Origin: Scilla litardierei
Taxonomy: Eukaryota; Streptophyta; Magnoliopsida; Asparagales; Asparagaceae
DNA length: 64,000 nt
NCBI GenBank assembly: GCA_030789695.1
Contig: CM061141.1
Span: 192,583,689 to 192,647,688 of the forward strand
Direction of reading: 5' to 3'
In this document: positions 58,272-64,000 of the stretch, in pieces
Numbering within the stretch: the stretch's first letter is position 1
Layout: every line of letters starts with the position of its first letter
Program-made: the position numbers and the translations under genes
The notes under the pieces: generated by a model
The model's database searches: none
What the model was told of the DNA's origin: nothing
Seen by the model: the letters and a program-made list of their open reading frames with translations, nothing else

Positions 58272-60750
58272 TGTCACGCCCCGCTTCCCAAAAACATGGA
58301 GAAGAAGCGTGAGAAGGTTCGCTCAGACTTGAAGCTACAAAGCTCCAAGTCCGATAAGCATCAAACAATATTACATGGCAGGTCCTTGCAATGCATAACG
58401 AAACAAAGATAATAAATACTGAAATGAGACAAGGAAAAATCTCAGAAATATCCATGTCAATAAGTTCCAACATCGCAGAAAAGCCACCAGGCTAAAAGAA
58501 AGAGTCCAAAAGAGGCCCCAGCATGGCCAACAAAAGTACAAGGTACAAAACAAGGTAAGGGTGCTACGCACCGACAACTAACAACAACCTAAAGCAAAAC
58601 AACTTCAAACAGTCTCTAAGACTGGTCACCTGTGTCCACAAACTCCTCTTCAAACGTAGGCTCCGGCTCGGCGTCAGCGAACACCTCGTCCTCGGCTACG
58701 GTCTCAGGCTCAGGGTCTAACATGTGACACCCAAAAGAGCAAGGGGCACATGTCAGCAAGTCTAAAAAGACTTGTGCAAGGAAACTAAAAGTAAACAAGC
58801 AACCTAGCAGTTCTAACAGGATGTATGACATGGCAGTTTAAATATGAGTGCAACAAGTAAAGTAAGGAACAACGGATGTCTAGCATGGCATGTCAAGAGT
58901 AACAACTACTATCAATCACAAGTCACGTTTTCATGTCGTGCACAGAGTTCACGCCTTACAGCTGAAGTGGCTGTACGGGCACACTTCTACGCTGAGTGGT
59001 CACTCAACCCTACCCCTCCACGTGTATCGAGCCAGGGCATTACCCCCGAACACAAATGCTCGCTTCTAGATCACGAGCCAGGAAGTGTGTTTCATGATGG
59101 CATAGGGGTGCACCTAGCGAGGACAAGCAAGTACAAGTATGTAGCGTGTGCTACGAATGCAACATTCAATGCATGGATGTCATGACATGGCAAGTAGTAA
59201 AGCGTACGAGTAAGGAATTTAAACATGATAGAAAGCAATGCATGAATGACATGAACAAGTAAAAGGGAACAGATCTAGCTTCGTTGTCAAGCTAGATCAA
59301 AGGGGCGTCTAGGCAGCTATCATTTCACTGCCTAGTCTCTTTTACGATAAAACAAGGAGGTGGCCTAAAACATGGCCATACACAAGAGTTGGCAAGTTTC
59401 ACTTGCCTGGTACTGAGGTTGTTGATCGACAAGGGTTGTCACACAAATCGTTATTCTACAGGGACGATCACTGTTAAGGCAACAGAGAAAATCAGAACGA
59501 AGTATTGGAATCCTACGACGTCTAGCAATCTATTTTTAATTAGGGTTTTCTAAATTACGGTGTGGGTTATGGGAAATTAAGGGTAGATTCACTAACCGTT
59601 TTACGAGAGAAAGATCGAAGATCCAAGACTCTTACGATCTGCAGGTAGGAGAAGGATCACGTCGGATTCCCGATTGCCGTCGCCAAATCGGATCTAGCAG
59701 AAGAAGCGATCCAGAAGGACTATGGTTGAAAAGAATTCCTCGCGGCCGAAAAGCTACAGATCTAGAGATTGGAGTTCGTCAGGAAAATCTGGAGCAAAAG
59801 GAGATTTTAGGGTTTTTGGGGGTTTTAGAGTCGGCCGGCGGCTCGTGGGGTGGTGTCGGCACCAAGGAAGGTGAGAGAGTGCTCGGGAAGGTGAAGGAAG
59901 GTAAGAGGAAGGTTAGGGATGATTTGGGGAAGAAGATAGGCTAGGAGAAGTGAAGAAATGAAATGAAACATATAGGGTTTAAATAGAAAGAAAGAGCGAC
60001 GGCTACGACTTAACCTAGGGTTTCTGGGCAAATTAGTCGGTCCGAGAAGAGTGGTTGACCGACTAGTTTGGGAACTAGTCGGTCGGTCGTCCAACCGAGA
60101 CTGACTAAAAGCAAACAGAGAACAGTGTTGGTACATGGTTTACAGGTTTAGTCGGTCTGTGAAGGCTCGTCAACCGACTAGTTTGGAAACTAGTAGGTCG
60201 GTGATTGTTCTTGGACCGACTAAGGGTAAAATTAGATAGATATTAAGCAATGATAGTTAGTCGGTCAGAGAAGAAATTCTAACCGACTAGTTTGGGAACT
60301 AGTCAGTCGGTAGATGTTCTTTGACCAACTAACCACAAACAGTAACTCGACTGTACAGAAGAACTCAGAATTAGTCGGTATGAGTACAAGTTCTAACCGA
60401 CTAGTTTGGGAACTAGTCGGTCGAAGAATGTGCTTAGACCGACTAAATGCAAAAATTAACTTAGCTGAAATTATTTCGTTGAACTAGTCGGTTCCTGAAG
60501 GATGGCCGACCGACTAGATTGCAATCTAGTCGGTTGGTTCTCCTTCATGAACCAACTAAGATGCACCAAAAGTGCCGATACGAAGCGCGAAGCTTCGGAA
60601 AGATTCCTATGGCTTCTAGGATCACTCTAGCTCTAAAATTAAGATGCTATGAAGCTAATCGTAAGAACTTCTAACGGGAAAAAGCACACAAAGAGGGGAA
60701 ACATCCAATATTATTCATATAATCGTCATTTATAAAAACTGGTCGTTACA
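58272..60750 (-). mobile_element. Solo LTR J (2479 bp, Gypsy-type ends)
   Basis: The minus strand starts TGTAACGACCAG (60750) and ends ...AAGCGGGGCGTGACA (58272), matching the terminal inverted repeats of E. Flanks gacta (58267-58271) and tacta (60751-60755) agree in four of five bases. Its transcribed part is homologous to L (61034 on). Its upstream half (60020-60660) instead matches the LTR of Copia element B. CTATTTAAACCC at 59986-59975 is the likely TATA region. Confidence 0.75.
60020..60660. promoter_or_regulatory. ACTAGTCGGTC palindrome cluster in LTR J
   Basis: Five or so compound units as in B (TAGTCGGTC ... GACCGACTAG ... CTAGTCGGTCGG ... GACCGACTAA), followed by flanking sequence also shared with B (atgcac..., gcttcgg.aaag, atcctagctctaaaat-like). 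The cluster ends about 40 bp upstream of the TATA region. Confidence 0.8.
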
Positions 60751-60755
60751 TACTA

Positions 60756-61033
60756 GGCTAGCCATTATGATCCGGATGAGCACACTCATGATCATAAATG
60801 ACTCGGGGTAAAATCGATATGAAATCATATTTAATATGATTGACGACAAGTTCGTTTACCGACTGCAGAGTCGGACAACTTGTTGAGACACACTAAAGAT
60901 TGTCAGACTCAGGGTAGTCGGATCCCTCTCTCACAAATGTTATTTTATAATAAACTGTTTATTATTATGGCTTTAATAAATTTAGTGGGAGAATATAGTT
61001 TTATTAAAAACCATCGAAACTATACAACGAACA
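60756..61033. other. Unassigned stretch between J and L
   Basis: No gene or domain is visible. A G-rich stretch (agtgggagaata, about 60983) resembles a polypurine tract. It may be the 3' part of a Copia element, but this is unproven. Confidence 0.35.
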
Positions 61034-61849
61034 TGTCACGCCCCGCTTCCCAAAACGAACGGAGGCGAAGCGTGACTAAGGCCCGCTTAGGCCAGAGCTG
61101 TGAAGCTCGGACCCAATAAGCGTCTGTAGGGGTACCATTTTAAAAAGATTTTCAGGTTCTTGCATTAATATAGTTCGAAACAACAGAAAGTACAGAAAGG
61201 AAGTTGCATTCATTAATTTAGAGATATGATATCCAACAAGTACAAAGTCTAAAAAGAAGTCTAAGCGTGGCAACAAACTATCTAAAAGAAAACTGAAAGC
61301 AGTAACCTCTGAAAGTGACGACTGAAAAGACCTCAAGGTCTGGTCCTTGTCAGGCACGTGCTCTGGGTCGGCGTCCCGGCTCCTCGTACTCCAGCGAGTC
61401 TGCCTCATCCACGAACTCTGGCTGAACACCTGACGTACAGCACCCAAGAAAAAGGAACTGTACGTCAGGTAAAGTCTACAAGAAGGGTTAGACTTTAATG
61501 CAAGTGCACCGAACTTTAAACAACGGTTTACTGGTTGATTTGCATGCTGAGGTTCTTTTACACAACAGTTTACTGGTTGATTAGCATGTTGTGGTTATAA
61601 CAGGGTAACACGACAGGAAGTAACGCAGCAGGAAAGTAAAACGGGACAGGTAGTAGTCGTAGCGTGTGCTACCAACTACGGGACTAACCTACAGGTGTCA
61701 AGACAAGACGGGACGCGACGGGACAAGACAAGACAGGACAAGTGAGACACGAAAGGGTTCACGCCTTACGGTTCGAGGGGGATCAGACCCTCTTGCCGTG
61801 CGCATGCTCAACCCAACCCCAAACCTAGGAACTCAGGACAAGATTTACA

Positions 61850-62126
61850 GGGATCATTTCCGCTAGGGAAACATCCGAAACGCCCGAAGGCTTTTTGTGT
61901 AACAGGGATCACTTCCGCGGAGGAAAGCATCCGAAACGCCCGTAGGCTTTTTGTGTAACAGGGATCACTTTCGCGGAGGAAAGCATCCGAAACGCCCGTA
62001 GGCTTTTTGGTAACAGGGATCACTTCCGCGGAGGGAAGCATCCGAAACGCCCGTAGGCTTTTTGGTAACAGGGATCACTTCCGCGGAGGGAAGCATCCGA
62101 AACGCCCGTAGGCTTTTTGTGTAACA
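61850..62126 (+). repeat. Five tandem 55-56-bp repeats in LTR L
   Basis: Units start gggatcacttccgc at 61850, 61905, 61961, 62016 and 62071 and end ggctttttg(tg)taaca. The inner units are nearly identical; the first is the most diverged. J and E lack this array at the matching place. Confidence 0.95.
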
Positions 62127-63239
62127 GGACATGACATTACAAGTGTAGGGAGTTGTTATTCTAGGGTGTCCACACGCACGCACACGCAAGATAGTCCTAT
62201 GATGTCAGCAGTTTATTGTTGTCAGGCTCAGACTTCGTCGTCAAGTCTGAGTCGTCACGGGTCGTCCCGGACGCTATCATTTCACGTCCGGTTCTCATCA
62301 TCTAACAGTTCTACAAACTAGGACTAAGGCACGGTCAAAACGCAAGTGGGTACACTTGCCTGCGATGGCGAGTGTGTCATCTGTCCGGGCGTCTCGTCCA
62401 GGCGTCTCGTCCGCGGAAGTTCGTCTGAAACAGTGTCGTGGCGACGGAGTCAGGTCAGGTTTTCAGCAAATCCTATTAGGGTTTGTTTCTAAATTGACGG
62501 GACTACCCTAACAGTCAAAAGTCACGTTTTCATGTTCTGTTTGATCTAGATCGACTTCTACCATATGTGCACAGAAATAATTTGTCCGATTGTCGATCTT
62601 TCCTATGGTGGGCAGCGTTTTACAGATGCAGAAAGTAAATTTAGTTTGAGTTGACCAAATTTTAGTTTAGGGTTTGATTTAACTACAGTGTGGGTTTGCT
62701 ACAAGTTAGGTGACTAACCTGAATGACGTTCACGCGTGAATCTGGCGTCGGATCTGGAAACAGTTACGGATCACGTTGCCTTCACTCCGGTTCCTCGACT
62801 GTGAGTAGCACAACACAGAGGGAGTCGTCGGGGTCCAGACGGTAGCAATGAGACGTACTTAATTATCTGCAACATAAATATTTAACATTAAACTAAAGGA
62901 TTATATAACATAATATACCTAACTTATAATGCTTAGAACATTGTACGTTAAGATCTACATAACTTTTACTGTTTAAAAAATATCATACTTGTTCATGAAC
63001 GTAAGCACATGCATGAACCACTTACAAACTGTTTATATAATAGACTATTAGCTTACTATAGCATGATTCATGTTATAATACAATTACCCTTGATATCACA
63101 AGTTTTAGACCAAAGTATAACCTAATTATTTATATCCCTACTATTTAAAACATTGTACACAGGGCACCAACAACCCATGGTTTCACAATTACATACATAC
63201 TTATAACCCATCATCAACTACTGTGAACAAGCATAACTC

Positions 63240-64000
63240 TCTACCATCCCTGTAGCAACACTCACAGTATTCCGTTGCTTGCAGGCCAAGGCGTGGAGAC
63301 GCGCTGCGGAGGCCGGAGTTTGGGCAGTCGGCGGCACGTGGAGGAGGACCGGCGGATCTGGGCGGTCTTCCGTCGGCTGCTGGGTAGCGTTCGCGTGCAA
63401 GGAGATGGCGGCGGCGCCGTGGGAAGGCGGCGCAGCGAGGAGCTCTGTGCAGGCGCGACGGAAAGAGGGGCAGTCCGGTGTTGGGTGAGCTCCGGTGATG
63501 GGTGGTCTGAAGGTCGGAGCTCACGGTGCCGTGGAGATGTTGATGCGGGGGTGCTGAGGGTAAATCGCGGGCTGCGGCGGCGCTGATGTGGGCGGCGCAG
63601 ATGGGGGCCTCACCGTGGAGGGGGAGACGGCGGCCGTGGCGGATCGGATCGCAGGCGAGCGGCGCCGGGAAAGCGGATCACGGCGGTCGGAGCGACTGCT
63701 GTGGCGGTGTGCGGGCGGAGAAGCGGATCGCGGCGGTGTCGTCGAGAATCGTGGCAGAGAGATTTGCGAGGGCGACGGGAGTTGCTGTCGAGGTCGGGGT
63801 CCGCGAGGAAGTTGACGGCGGTTCGGAATCTCGGGGAGGCGCGAGCGGCGAAGATGGCGTTGGGAGGCTGCTGCGACGGAGGCGAGCGGGCTCTGTGTCG
63901 GAGGAGGCTGCGAGCTCCGAGGGGAGGAGGAGCACGGGGGAATCGTGGCTGAAGAGTGTCTCGGTGGGGGCTTCTGCTCCGTTGGGTACATGGAGATAGA
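63240..64000. other. GC-rich block at right edge (LTR L leader-like)
   Basis: It is rich in ggcgg, cgga and gcgacg words. Several frames stay open on both strands for 80-156 codons, which is expected from base composition. The encoded residues are mostly Arg/Pro/Ser or Gly/Arg and match no domain I know. A host gene 5' end cannot be fully excluded, because the sequence is cut at the edge. Confidence 0.45.

Larger units (their letters stand above)
61034..64000 (-). repeat. Long LTR L, partial (E/J-related Gypsy)
   Basis: On the minus strand it ends ...GAAGCGGGGCGTGACA at 61034. Next to this lie aataagcgtctgt and caggttcttgc, as in the end of E's LTR. Homology to J runs through blocks near 61340, 61750, 62260 and 62690. 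A GC-rich block from about 63240 to the edge lies at the distance from the LTR end at which E also has its GC-rich block. The other end is outside the window. Confidence 0.7.

Noticed and set aside
63521..63999. Possible host gene at the right edge (156-codon Pro/Ser/Arg-rich frame and overlapping frames)
   Set aside because: All frames are open on both strands because of GC content. The position matches the GC-rich transcribed block of the related LTR in E. It is cut by the edge, so not fully excluded.

Overview
This window is plant nuclear DNA, most likely from an angiosperm with a large, repeat-rich genome. I found no convincing host gene. Nearly all of it is a nest of LTR retrotransposons of both superfamilies. 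The calls rest on coding motifs, primer-binding sites (PBS: initiator tRNA-Met type in the Copia elements, tRNA-Asp type in the Gypsy elements), polypurine tracts, LTR ends (TG...CA) and target-site duplications (TSDs). I cannot name the species.

Nesting, outside to inside. A 5'-truncated Ty3/Gypsy element I (+, integrase at 52498-53722) was hit by a gag-only Gypsy element C (-, LTR pieces at 14795-14911 and 50820-52497). C received two insertions. The first is Sirevirus-like Copia element A (-, 5' LTR 12971-14794) in its 3' LTR. The second is Athila-like Gypsy element D (+, 17129-49950, TSD gtagc) in its gag region. A carries an opposite-strand solo LTR of its own family (10643-12459) inside gag, and Sirevirus-like element B (-, 5' LTR 2489-4196, running off the left edge) inside its extra 3' ORF. 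D carries E (+, 19527-29163, a Tekay-like pair of 3.2-kb LTRs without gag-pol) in gag, and F (-, 34603-48491, Copia with 166-bp LTRs, TSD ttgag) at the start of its 3' LTR. F carries G (-, 40396-47649, two 2005-bp LTRs, TSD gacgc), the youngest insertion, with about 1 % LTR divergence by eye. The longest chain is I > C > D > F > G, five levels.

Right of I lie an approximately 46-bp hairpin minisatellite (53845-54335), a Copia-type LTR K (+, from 54336), an AT-rich stretch, a solo LTR J (-, 58272-60750) and the end of a long related LTR L (-, 61034 to the right edge).

The coding regions are mostly decayed, but many keep one reading frame broken only by stop codons. Several stops are explained by C-to-T change (CGA to TGA, TGG to TAG), as expected for long-methylated repeats.

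The most interesting pattern is regulatory. LTRs of unrelated superfamilies carry dense clusters of short, CG-containing palindromes in the same place, mostly ending about 40-110 bp upstream of the TATA box. Sirevirus A and Athila-like D share the motif CAGTCGACTG. Sirevirus B and Gypsy-type LTR J share ACTAGTCGGTC plus flanking sequence. G has ACTCGGCCGAGT. K and C have GCCCGC/GCGGGC clusters. This suggests interchangeable upstream modules moving between Copia and Gypsy LTRs. A also carries a second cluster inside the element, upstream of its extra ORF. C and G encode related proteins of unknown function in place of pol. All identities and counts were judged by eye.
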